Origin: Auanema rhodensis
Taxonomy: Eukaryota; Nematoda; Chromadorea; Rhabditida; Rhabditidae
Assembly (NCBI GenBank): GCA_964057225.1
Contig: OZ059894.1
Location: 11,418,131-11,482,130 of the forward strand
Direction of reading: 5' to 3'
Length of the DNA stretch: 64,000 nt
The notes under the pieces are model-generated. The model searched no databases, was not told the origin of the DNA, and was given only the letters and a program-made list of their open reading frames with translations. Below, piece by piece: positions 1 to 9,725 of this stretch (position 1 is its first letter; every line of letters begins with the position of its first letter). A program made the translations under genes and the position numbers.

Positions 1-73
1 TCGATTAACAACAACTTTTTTTTAGTTATCAAAGCTTTTTTATTTCTTCAAAAAATTTCAAATAAAATATAAA

Positions 74-192
74 AGCTTACGACACCCGGGATTCCCAAGC
101 CGTCTCCGATCCAAGTACTAACCGGGCCCAACGTTGCTTGACTTGCCAGATCGGACGGGATGGCGTACTTTCAACGTGGTATGGTCGTAAGC
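74..192 (-). rRNA. 5S: 5S rRNA (copy b of the unit left of the window)
   Basis: A 119-nt 5S gene. On the minus strand it begins GCTTACGACC and ends GTCGTAAGC plus a U, so the two ends pair as helix I. The internal A-box/C-box region (AGCAACGTTGGGCC, then GGTTAGTACTTGGATCGG) is intact, which fits the internal pol III promoter of 5S genes. Downstream on the minus strand come TTTTA and, about 20 nt later, a T6 run, the likely pol III stop. An AT-rich TATA-like stretch lies about 10-25 nt upstream. The closest remembered relatives are nematode 5S rRNAs. Confidence 0.95.
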
Positions 193-334
193 AATGTCAT
201 ATTCTTCATTATCAGTTATATCACTCTAAATCTTGTTGTTAATAGATACGACCACAAAGAAAACAACAGGAACAGTAACAATAACAAAAAAAATTTTTTT
301 TTCACCTATGTGTCTAAAGGTTAGCCATGTATCC

Positions 335-396
<62 letters not shown>

Positions 397-1573
397 ACAG
401 TAAAAAGTCCAATCAAGAGAGAAATTTTTTCAACACATAGTTGTTTTTTTTTTAAATATCATTGTTTTTCCTCATAACTCGGTTTAAACTCGTTCTAACC
501 CGTTGAAATACGTCTAGAAAGTCTTTATAACATGCATATGTATGATAGAACTTCATATTTATTGTAATAGAAAATTTTATTTTCAGACGTCTTGGTTAAC
601 AATGATATGTTTTACCCCCTTATAATTTTTATCATAATGTTCCTTATACGGAACGCTCAATGAAACTTGCTTCCAGAAAAATTTCTTTCTATTTTTTCTT
701 CATATGTACGTAGATACTATAGAGAACTATGATAGAAAACTTTAACATTCACGAAATCATCATTTCTCATTACGCTACGGAGGTTTAAAAAGCTGTGTTT
801 TACCTTATAATAGACCGGAAAACCCTTGTGTTAAAACTGGACCGTTTTTACACATATAAAAATGTCCCGTATTCGGGACCCTAATGTAACTTTTGATTCC
901 CTATATTTTTTTTCATGAAATTTACAATCTACTGTAGAAAGAAGAATTATTTTTATAAAAACTGTAAATTTTTGAAAAATGAAAACAAAACGAAAACAAA
1001 AACAACTTTTTTTTGAACATTTTCTCACACAAGGGTCCCCCCTTACCTACTTTTTTTCTCATTACTCGTTTCAACCTCATCCGATCACTCTGCAAACATG
1101 TTTAATCGTTCTAACTTGTTGAAATACGTCTTAAAAGTCTAAACAACATGCATATGCATAATAGAAACCACCCGAATAGGCCCCCACGCACTAAACGAGA
1201 TATATACATTACCAGTATAGTAATAGAACACATATTGAAGATTAATTCGATAAGAACAATTTATTGACGTAGAGAATGTTTGTTCCGAAAAACTACAATA
1301 TTAAACTATAAAAGTAACAAAAGCGTAGAGGCAGCAAAGACATGAATAAACATAAATGTAAATACAGAATTACCAGGTAGTACATAAGTATGACAAAAAA
1401 TTATAAGAAAGCCATGAAAATAGAAGGTTTGTGAACAAATGAGAGGTACATCTTTGATCGTATAGTCATTTCTAAACCGTTCGTATGCTGCAGCATCGTC
1501 ATAAGCGTCACTCAAGTTGAATTTCCATGTGTACTACACGATTTTCATTCTTATTGTTACATTCTTTCCCTGA
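193..1573. repeat. Unit spacer: (TA)n tract, paired palindromes, fossil U2 piece
   Basis: Non-genic spacer between 5S and U2, described here in full as the model for the others. It holds a (TA)n tract at 338-394 (57 bp). Two palindromes, 639-654 (GTTCC stem) and 864-879 (GTCCCG stem), sit in similar surroundings. Two related blocks start near 453 and 1107, both reading CGTTCTAAC then GTTGAAATACGTCT. A decayed U2 fragment lies at 1221-1261. The short open frames in it (about 65 and 69 codons) lack protein-like composition and are not called as genes. Confidence 0.9.
1221..1261 (-). pseudogene. Decayed 41-nt U2 fragment fossilised in the unit spacer
   Basis: These 41 nt match U2 nucleotides 39-79 at 36 of 41 positions without gaps. 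All five differences are G/C in U2 to A/T here. The extent equals the target duplication flanking the 788-bp element at 53007. On the right it continues into TATTGACGTAGAGAATG, like the 3' end of that element (TATTGAAGTAGATAATG). On the left it continues into ACCAGTATAG, like the element's 5' end. It reads as the short U2 remnant between two stacked old insertions. The same fragment starts at 3702, 6185, 15475, 17976, 20455, 26336, 32587, 35066, 37545, 40026, 42491, 48735, 55792, 58271 and 60745. Confidence 0.85.
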
Positions 1574-1762
1574 GGGAATGGGCCGTTCCCGCCAGCAGTG
1601 CAAGAGCGGGTCGACCCGTGAGGTGGAGCTAGCAAGCCAGCATCTACCTCAAGTCTCAAAAATCGGTTAACCTTATTGTGAACCAATGGAACACATATCG
1701 AAGGTTAATTCGATAAGAACGATTACTACACTTTGATCTTAGCCAAAAGGCCGAGAAGCGAT
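1574..1762 (-). ncRNA. U2: U2 snRNA, locus 1, uninterrupted
   Basis: A U2 spliceosomal RNA of about 189 nt. The 5' end ATCGCTTCTCGGCCTTTTGG is the conserved U2 start and forms stem I. GTAGTA at nt 34-39 is the branch-point-recognition sequence. Stem IIa is TATCGAA/TTCGATA around loop TTAACC, and that loop can pair with GGTTAA near nt 91-96 (stem IIc). An Sm-like site ATTTTTGA follows, then stem III (TGAGGT/ACCTCA) and stem IV (CCCGC/GCGGG followed by AACGG). The 3' end is inferred from stem IV and may be off by several nt. Oddity: GTAGTA is followed by ATCG where other U2s have TCTG. The RNA would pair introns' branch sites in the spliceosome. Confidence 0.93.
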
Positions 1763-2204
1763 ACAGCATAGCCATGAGTATCAAAGACATCAAGCAAATG
1801 TATCGTACTTGTTACGAGTGCACTCTCTCATTTGAATATAAAAGTGTGGTTTGACAATCTTGACTGTACAGGTCATAAATGGCTCATATAAACTGTGGAT
1901 TTACTCAACTTTTGGACTTATTTTTTTCTTATTCGAAGCGCTGCACTTTTTTCTATTCTTTTTATTCAAATACTTGTATATAGTTTTATATGTACGGTTG
2001 CAAAGTTTCCGAATATTTTATATATTTTTATACAATAATTAGGAGAAGGTTAATACAATGAAATCTCCCAACTTTACAGTGTTTGTATTGCTTACAGTAT
2101 CTAGAACAACCACTCTTGTAATATTAGAGCACATATCAATCAACAACTTTTTCTAGTTATCAAAGCTTTTTTATTTCTTCAAGATATTTCAAATAAAATA
2201 TAAA
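1763..2204. other. U2 upstream region and spacer to 5S copy a
   Basis: About 440 bp upstream of U2 on the minus strand. It ends in a pyrimidine-rich AT segment and the start of the 5S subrepeat near 2057 (ATGAAATCTCCCAAC). No gene is supported; a 63-codon plus-strand frame starting TTG at 1851 is low-complexity and is rejected. The same segment follows every U2 5' end: 4244, 8615, 13874, 16017, 18518, 24748, 30664, 33129, 35608, 38087, 40568, 46802, 53874, 56334 and 58813. Confidence 0.8.
1806..1840 (-). promoter_or_regulatory. Candidate snRNA promoter region (PSE position) of U2 locus 1
   Basis: The stretch about 45-78 nt upstream of the U2 5' end contains GAGAGTGCACTCGTAAC (near -67 to -51) and, further out, TTTTATATTC. 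The first lies where the proximal sequence element of metazoan snRNA genes is expected. The assignment is by position only and no consensus was matched. It is identical at all U2 loci, including the interrupted ones. Confidence 0.35.
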
Positions 2205-2323
2205 AGCTTACGACACCCGGGATTCCCAAGCCGTCTCCGATCCAAGTACTAACCGGGCCCAACGTTGCTTGACTTGCCAGATCGGACGGGATGGCGTACT
2301 TTCAACGTGGTATGGTCGTAAGC
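2205..2323 (-). rRNA. 5S: 5S rRNA, locus 1 copy a
   Basis: Same 119-nt gene as at 74-192, with no coding difference seen. Copy a is recognised by its flanks: CAAGATATTTC on the left and AATGTTATATTC on the right. It lies 360 bp from copy b, on a duplicated 5S subrepeat. Confidence 0.95.
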
Positions 2324-2564
2324 AATGTTATATTCTTCATTATCAGTTATATCACTCTAAATCTTGTTGTTAATAGTTAGGACCACAAAGAAAACAACAG
2401 GAACAGTAACAAATGAAATGCCCAAACTTTACAGTGTTCGAGTTATTTACAGTATCTAAGACTACCTCTGTCGTGTTATTAGAGCAAACATTCGATTAAC
2501 AACAACTTTTTTTTAGTTATCAAAGCTTTTTTATTTCTTCAAAAAATTTCAAATAAAATATAAA

Positions 2565-2683
2565 AGCTTACGACACCCGGGATTCCCAAGCCGTCTCCGA
2601 TCCAAGTACTAACCGGGCCCAACGTTGCTTGACTTGCCAGATCGGACGGGATGGCGTACTTTCAACGTGGTATGGTCGTAAGC
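2565..2683 (-). rRNA. 5S: 5S rRNA, locus 1 copy b
   Basis: Copy b type, with CAAAAAATTTC on the left and AATGTCATATTC on the right. The gene body equals copy a. Confidence 0.95.
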
Positions 2684-2825
2684 AATGTCATATTCTTCAT
2701 TATCAGTTATATCACTCTAAATCTTGTTGTTAATAGATACGACCACAAAGAAAACAACAGGAACAGTAACAATAACAAAAAAAATTTTTTTTTCACCTAT
2801 GTGTCTAAAGGTTAGCCATGTATCC

Positions 2826-2877
<52 letters not shown>

Positions 2878-4054
2878 ACAGTAAAAAGTCCAATCAAGAG
2901 AGAAATTTTTTCAACACATAGTTGTTTTTTTTTTAAATATCATTGTTTTTCCTCATAACTCGGTTTAAACTCGTTCTAACCCGTTGAAATACGTCTAGAA
3001 AGTCTTTATAACATGCATATGTATGATAGAACTTCATATTTATTGTAATAGAAAATTTTATTTTCAGACGTCTTGGTTAACAATGATATGTTTTACCCCC
3101 TTATAATTTTTATCATAATGTTCCTTATACGGAACGCTCAATGAAACTTGCTTCCAGAAAAATTTCTTTCTATTTTTTCTTCATATGTACGTAGATACTA
3201 TAGAGAACTATGATAGAAAACTTTAACATTCACGAAATCATCATTTCTCATTACGCTACGGAGGTTTAAAAAGCTGTGTTTTACCTTATAATAGACCGGA
3301 AAACCCTTGTGTTAAAACTGGACCGTTTTTACACATATAAAAATGTCCCGTATTCGGGACCCTAATGTAACTTTTGATTCCCTATATTTTTTTTCATGAA
3401 ATTTACAATCTACTGTAGAAAGAAGAATTATTTTTATAAAAACTGTAAATTTTTGAAAAATGAAAACAAAACGAAAACAAAAACAACTTTTTTTTGAACA
3501 TTTTCTCACACAAGGGTCCCCCCTTACCTACTTTTTTTCTCATTACTCGTTTCAACCTCATCCGATCACTCTGCAAACATGTTTAATCGTTCTAACTTGT
3601 TGAAATACGTCTTAAAAGTCTAAACAACATGCATATGCATAATAGAAACCACCCGAATAGGCCCCCACGCACTAAACGAGATATATACATTACCAGTATA
3701 GTAATAGAACACATATTGAAGATTAATTCGATAAGAACAATTTATTGACGTAGAGAATGTTTGTTCCGAAAAACTACAATATTAAACTATAAAAGTAACA
3801 AAAGCGTAGAGGCAGCAAAGACATGAATAAACATAAATGTAAATACAGAATTACCAGGTAGTACATAAGTATGACAAAAAATTATAAGAAAGCCATGAAA
3901 ATAGAAGGTTTGTGAACAAATGAGAGGTACATCTTTGATCGTATAGTCATTTCTAAACCGTTCGTATGCTGCAGCATCGTCATAAGCGTCACTCAAGTTG
4001 AATTTCCATGTGTACTACACGATTTTCATTCTTATTGTTACATTCTTTCCCTGA
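2684..4054. repeat. Unit spacer
   Basis: Contains (TA)n 2829-2875 (47 bp), palindromes 3120-3135 and 3345-3360, and the U2 fossil 3702-3742. No gene seen. Confidence 0.9.
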
Positions 4055-4243
4055 GGGAATGGGCCGTTTCCGCCAGCAGTGCAAGAGCGGGTCGACCCGT
4101 GAGGTGGAGCTAGCAAGCCAGCATCTACCTCAAGTCTCAAAAATCGGTTAACCTTATTGTGAACCAATGGAACACATATCGAAGGTTAATTCGATAAGAA
4201 CGATTACTACACTTTGATCTTAGCCAAAAGGCCGAGAAGCGAT
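4055..4243 (-). ncRNA. U2: U2 snRNA, locus 2, G175A variant
   Basis: Uninterrupted U2 with one visible change: plus-strand C to T at 4069, which is G to A at U2 nt 175. This weakens the closing pair of stem IV. The same change occurs only at locus 6. Confidence 0.92.
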
Positions 4244-4685
4244 ACAGCATAGCCATGAGTATCAAAGACATCAAGCAAATGTATCGTACTTGTTACGAGT
4301 GCACTCTCTCATTTGAATATAAAAGTGTGGTTTGACAATCTTGACTGTACAGGTCATAAATGGCTCATATAAACTGTGGATTTACTCAACTTTTGGACTT
4401 ATTTTTTTCTTATTCGAAGCGCTGCACTTTTTTCTATTCTTTTTATTCAAATACTTGTATATAGTTTTATATGTACGGTTGCAAAGTTTCCGAATATTTT
4501 ATATATTTTTATACAATAATTAGGAGAAGGTTAATACAATGAAATCTCCCAACTTTACAGTGTTTGTATTGCTTACAGTATCTAGAACAACCACTCTTGT
4601 AATATTAGAGCACATATCAATCAACAACTTTTTCTAGTTATCAAAGCTTTTTTATTTCTTCAAGATATTTCAAATAAAATATAAA

Positions 4686-4804
4686 AGCTTACGACACCCG
4701 GGATTCCCAAGCCGTCTCCGATCCAAGTACTAACCGGGCCCAACGTTGCTTGACTTGCCAGATCGGACGGGATGGCGTACTTTCAACGTGGTATGGTCGT
4801 AAGC
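4686..4804 (-). rRNA. 5S: 5S rRNA, locus 2 copy a
   Basis: Full-length gene in copy-a flanks. Confidence 0.95.
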
Positions 4805-5045
4805 AATGTTATATTCTTCATTATCAGTTATATCACTCTAAATCTTGTTGTTAATAGTTAGGACCACAAAGAAAACAACAGGAACAGTAACAAATGAAAT
4901 GCCCAAACTTTACAGTGTTCGAGTTATTTACAGTATCTAAGACTACCTCTGTCGTGTTATTAGAGCAAACATTCGATTAACAACAACTTTTTTTTAGTTA
5001 TCAAAGCTTTTTTATTTCTTCAAAAAATTTCAAATAAAATATAAA

Positions 5046-5164
5046 AGCTTACGACACCCGGGATTCCCAAGCCGTCTCCGATCCAAGTACTAACCGGGCC
5101 CAACGTTGCTTGACTTGCCAGATCGGACGGGATGGCGTACTTTCAACGTGGTATGGTCGTAAGC
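5046..5164 (-). rRNA. 5S: 5S rRNA, locus 2 copy b
   Basis: Full-length gene in copy-b flanks. Confidence 0.95.
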
Positions 5165-5306
5165 AATGTCATATTCTTCATTATCAGTTATATCACTCTA
5201 AATCTTGTTGTTAATAGATACGACCACAAAGAAAACAACAGGAACAGTAACAATAACAAAAAAAATTTTTTTTTCACCTATGTGTCTAAAGGTTAGCCAT
5301 GTATCC

Positions 5307-5360
<54 letters not shown>

Positions 5361-6537
5361 ACAGTAAAAAGTCCAATCAAGAGAGAAATTTTTTCAACAC
5401 ATAGTTGTTTTTTTTTTAAATATCATTGTTTTTCCTCATAACTCGGTTTAAACTCGTTCTAACCCGTTGAAATACGTCTAGAAAGTCTTTATAACATGCA
5501 TATGTATGATAGAACTTCATATTTATTGTAATAGAAAATTTTATTTTCAGACGTCTTGGTTAACAATGATATGTTTTACCCCCTTATAATTTTTATCATA
5601 ATGTTCCTTATACGGAACGCTCAATGAAACTTGCTTCCAGAAAAATTTCTTTCTATTTTTTCTTCATATGTACGTAGATACTATAGAGAACTATGATAGA
5701 AAACTTTAACATTCACGAAATCATCATTTCTCATTACGCTACGGAGGTTTAAAAAGCTGTGTTTTACCTTATAATAGACCGGAAAACCCTTGTGTTAAAA
5801 CTGGACCGTTTTTACACATATAAAAATGTCCCGTATTCGGGACCCTAATGTAACTTTTGATTCCCTATATTTTTTTTCATGAAATTTACAATCTACTGTA
5901 GAAAGAAGAATTATTTTTATAAAAACTGTAAATTTTTGAAAAATGAAAACAAAACGAAAACAAAAACAACTTTTTTTTGAACATTTTCTCACACAAGGGT
6001 CCCCCCTTACCTACTTTTTTTCTCATTACTCGTTTCAACCTCATCCGATCACTCTGCAAACATGTTTAATCGTTCTAACTTGTTGAAATACGTCTTAAAA
6101 GTCTAAACAACATGCATATGCATAATAGAAACCACCCGAATAGGCCCCCACGCACTAAACGAGATATATACATTACCAGTATAGTAATAGAACACATATT
6201 GAAGATTAATTCGATAAGAACAATTTATTGACGTAGAGAATGTTTGTTCCGAAAAACTACAATATTAAACTATAAAAGTAACAAAAGCGTAGAGGCAGCA
6301 AAGACATGAATAAACATAAATGTAAATACAGAATTACCAGGTAGTACATAAGTATGACAAAAAATTATAAGAAAGCCATGAAAATAGAAGGTTTGTGAAC
6401 AAATGAGAGGTACATCTTTGATCGTATAGTCATTTCTAAACCGTTCGTATGCTGCAGCATCGTCATAAGCGTCACTCAAGTTGAATTTCCATGTGTACTA
6501 CACGATTTTCATTCTTATTGTTACATTCTTTCCCTGA
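5165..6537. repeat. Unit spacer
   Basis: Contains (TA)n 5310-5358 (49 bp) and the U2 fossil 6185-6225. No gene seen. Confidence 0.9.
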
Positions 6538-6689
6538 GGGAATGGGCCGTTCCCGCCAGCAGTGCAAGAGCGGGTCGACCCGTGAGGTGGAGCTAGCAAG
6601 CCAGCATCTACCTCAAGTCTCAAAAATCGGTTAACCTTATTGTGAACCAATGGAACACATATCGAAGGTTAATTCGATAAGAACGATTA
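6538..6689 (-). pseudogene. U2 snRNA locus 3, 3' part (nt 38-189)
   Basis: U2 from nt 38 onward, separated from its promoter and first 37 nt by element U-1. Its first 59 nt (6631-6689) are the target duplication that is repeated at 8519-8577. Confidence 0.93.
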
Positions 6690-8518
6690 ATGGTTTATTG
6701 AATAACTAATGTTATGATACAATAAATAACCAATAAAAAAGAGCCCAGAATCGGGGAGACGGTATTACCAGTACAACTTAAAACAGCAAGTAATTAAAAA
6801 GTACATAATAAGACACATTGCCAACAGAGGCTAAAACGACTCAAGAGTCGGGGGAGTGGGTTAAAAAAAATGAACAAAAAAATGAATATTAAAGCAGAAC
6901 AATGAGAAATCAAGTGCCGCTATGATCAAACAATTTGAGTGCCTACGGCAATGATGTTAAAAATAAACAACAAAATACATGTACCAATGAAGGTCAGAAA
7001 GAAAGAAACAAAAGACAAAAATAAGTAATACAAAAAGTAAATACATTACAATCAAATCACAAACAAGTCAATTGATAATTTCTTCTTCATATTGCCTTAC
7101 ACCAGAAACATGTTCCACGTAGATATTCCTGGCCCACTTGATGGTATCGGCGACGACGAGCTTCTCCATTAGCCGGTTGTAGTGGCTGCTGATCTTGAGT
7201 GATCGGAGGGCTTGTCCGTTGAGCGGGTCCATAGTTCCAAGCATTCCTACGACATATGCTTCTACACTAGTCTTATAACCAAGACATTGGTATTGGCTGG
7301 CTATGTCAGCATATTTCCTCTCCTTTATCATACGCGCGGCTATCATGGCTTGACGGCGGTTTTCATAGCTCACTGTAACATCAACGATACTACAGTGTTT
7401 TGCGTCATGATCGACCACTACTATGTCAGGTCGGAGTGTACTATTAATGCCAGGAAGAGGCTGGTTAGTGTAAACTTCTCCGTTTTTAGGCTCTGGCAGG
7501 GCTTTGATAAGACGGTCCACGATGTTGTTGTGGCGGAGTTGGATTGCTCTCGTGTGAGAGTGGCAGTGTCCAAGAACATGTGCAGCAGTTTCGTTGGAGT
7601 AACTACACCTGCGGCACTGTTTGTTTCCTTCTCCGTGTCTTCTACAGCCATTGAGCTGGAGAGTATTGAGTCGAGCCTTGTGGATGAATCGCCAATCAGC
7701 AAACCGTATGAAATCTCCCTTCGCCATAAAGTGATTGGACGCTTTGTTGAGCATTGTGACATCAAAGACTTTCCCTTGATCCGGTTTTTGAAGAAGGATC
7801 CGAAGGTCTTTCAGCCATAATGCACGTCGCAGGCTTCTGTGGCATAGTGAAGGTGTTAACAGTTGGTTGTTTAGATTGAGTTCTAAACCACTTTCGAGGC
7901 ATGTCCAGTTAGCGTTGATGAGTTTCTTGAGTTGACGCATCGCTACTCTTACTCTAGTCCAGATGGAGGAAACATCAGATGTTTCGGTGTCGAAAATGCC
8001 ATCAACGGAACCGTTGTAATATGCAGCTGTCTCATCGTTACTGGCTTGACGTTTAATCCTTTTTGATGCTACTTTTTTTTGAGTCTTGATGCGCAATATC
8101 AGCTACTACAAGATCAGATGACTTCAAAAGTTGGTAGGCATGAGTGACTTCACAGACGTCTGACAGGTGTTGGAGTCGAGAGAGACCAAGTCCGCCGTAG
8201 TTAGTTGGCAGGTAGATTGGTTCAGCACTGGCGTTTGGAGGATAGTGCATCCATCTACGGGCACAGCGTTTGAGTTCTTTGTCAAAGGCGACTAGTTTAC
8301 TCTTTGGGACGTGGCCATTCGTCATATGAAAATTAAGGCAGGGCATCAGGAAGGTGCGTACTGCGTCACCATTGTGGTCTGAGTAGGATCGCGGAATAGG
8401 AGCGCAGATTGAACAAGAAAAAGGGCTCTGAAGAGGCACCTTTAGCTTGTAAAGCCCTTGCTCCATCTCTAGCAGATCTAAAGACTTACGTAGTACAGTT
8501 GCAATATCGATTTAGCCA
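6690..8518 (-). mobile_element. Utopia-like retrotransposon U-1, internally deleted (1829 bp)
   Basis: Lineage A element in U2, bounded by 59-bp duplications. Compared with the complete copy U-6 it lacks 1881 bp between 8363 and 8364 and has one extra T in the run 8073-8080. The deletion takes out codons 34-660, that is, zinc finger 2 and the whole reverse transcriptase. The 3' UTR (6690-7067) and the 52-nt 5' leader are intact, so it keeps the ends a helper element would need. Confidence 0.93.
7068..8466 (-). pseudogene. Retrotransposon ORF remnant: zinc-finger start plus endonuclease end
   Basis: Two open frames, 8053-8466 and 7068-8096, are the two sides of one damaged gene. The first starts with the normal MEQGLYKLK and the beginning of zinc finger 1. 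It then jumps in frame from G33 to D661 (SDHNG then DAVRTFLMP) and continues to HQDSKK. There an extra T (T8 where sister copies have T7) shifts the frame. The second frame carries the rest: the CCHC knuckle, the restriction-like endonuclease and the normal end YEEEIIN. Without the extra T it would be a 465-codon protein lacking reverse transcriptase. The T-run difference could be a sequencing error. Confidence 0.9.
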
Positions 8519-8614
8519 TTAACCTTATTGTGAACCAATGGAACACATATCGAAGGTTAATTCGATAAGAACGATTACTACACTTTGATCTTAGCCAAAA
8601 GGCCGAGAAGCGAT
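8519..8614 (-). pseudogene. U2 snRNA locus 3, 5' part (nt 1-96)
   Basis: U2 promoter side with nt 1-96, then the 5' end of U-1. GTAGTA and the insertion site are still present here, so the target is regenerated. Confidence 0.93.
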
Positions 8615-9056
8615 ACAGCATAGCCATGAGTATCAAAGACATCAAGCAAATGTATCGTACTTGTTACGAGTGCACTCTCTCATTTGAATATAAAAGTGTG
8701 GTTTGACAATCTTGACTGTACAGGTCATAAATGGCTCATATAAACTGTGGATTTACTCAACTTTTGGACTTATTTTTTTCTTATTCGAAGCGCTGCACTT
8801 TTTTCTATTCTTTTTATTCAAATACTTGTATATAGTTTTATATGTACGGTTGCAAAGTTTCCGAATATTTTATATATTTTTATACAATAATTAGGAGAAG
8901 GTTAATACAATGAAATCTCCCAACTTTACAGTGTTTGTATTGCTTACAGTATCTAGAACAACCACTCTTGTAATATTAGAGCACATATCAATCAACAACT
9001 TTTTCTAGTTATCAAAGCTTTTTTATTTCTTCAAGATATTTCAAATAAAATATAAA

Positions 9057-9175
9057 AGCTTACGACACCCGGGATTCCCAAGCCGTCTCCGATCCAAGTA
9101 CTAACCGGGCCCAACGTTGCTTGACTTGCCAGATCGGACGGGATGGCGTACTTTCAACGTGGTATGGTCGTAAGC
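9057..9175 (-). rRNA. 5S: 5S rRNA, locus 3 copy a
   Basis: Full-length gene. Its right flank has a private change (CAGGATCAG for CAGGAACAG near 9251). Confidence 0.95.
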
Positions 9176-9416
9176 AATGTTATATTCTTCATTATCAGTT
9201 ATATCACTCTAAATCTTGTTGTTAATAGTTAGGACCACAAAGAAAACAACAGGATCAGTAACAAATGAAATGCCCAAACTTTACAGTGTTCGAGTTATTT
9301 ACAGTATCTAAGACTACCTCTGTCGTGTTATTAGAGCAAACATTCGATTAACAACAACTTTTTTTTAGTTATCAAAGCTTTTTTATTTCTTCAAAAAATT
9401 TCAAATAAAATATAAA

Positions 9417-9535
9417 AGCTTACGACACCCGGGATTCCCAAGCCGTCTCCGATCCAAGTACTAACCGGGCCCAACGTTGCTTGACTTGCCAGATCGGACG
9501 GGATGGCGTACTTTCAACGTGGTATGGTCGTAAGC
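9417..9535 (-). rRNA. 5S: 5S rRNA, locus 3 copy b
   Basis: Full-length gene in copy-b flanks. Confidence 0.95.
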
Positions 9536-9677
9536 AATGTCATATTCTTCATTATCAGTTATATCACTCTAAATCTTGTTGTTAATAGATACGACCACAA
9601 AGAAAACAACAGGAACAGTAACAATAACAAAAAAAATTTTTTTTTCACCTATGTGTCTAAAGGTTAGCCATGTATCC

Positions 9678-9725
<48 letters not shown>

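Noticed and set aside
440-500. GGTTTAAACTCG as a possible spliced-leader gene
   Set aside because: It departs from SL1 after about seven bases, and there is no GT splice donor or Sm-flanked stem-loop structure.
1340-1400. ACCAGGTAGTACATAAGTAT as a possible U1 snRNA 5' end
   Set aside because: Only resembles U1's CCAGGTAAGTAT when gapped, and no U1 stem-loops follow.
831-1515. Minus-strand frames of 65 and 69 codons repeated in most units
   Set aside because: They lie in AT-rich spacer, copy with the array, have low-complexity hydrophobic composition and no recognisable domain. The second overlaps retroelement fossil sequence.
1851-2042. Plus-strand 63-codon frame upstream of U2
   Set aside because: Starts TTG, is Phe/Leu/Tyr-rich from a pyrimidine tract and covers the likely U2 promoter flank; not protein-like.
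2724-2921. Plus-strand frame containing a long Tyr-Ile repeat
   Set aside because: It is simply the (TA)n microsatellite read in frame; its length varies with tract length and it sometimes shifts frame.
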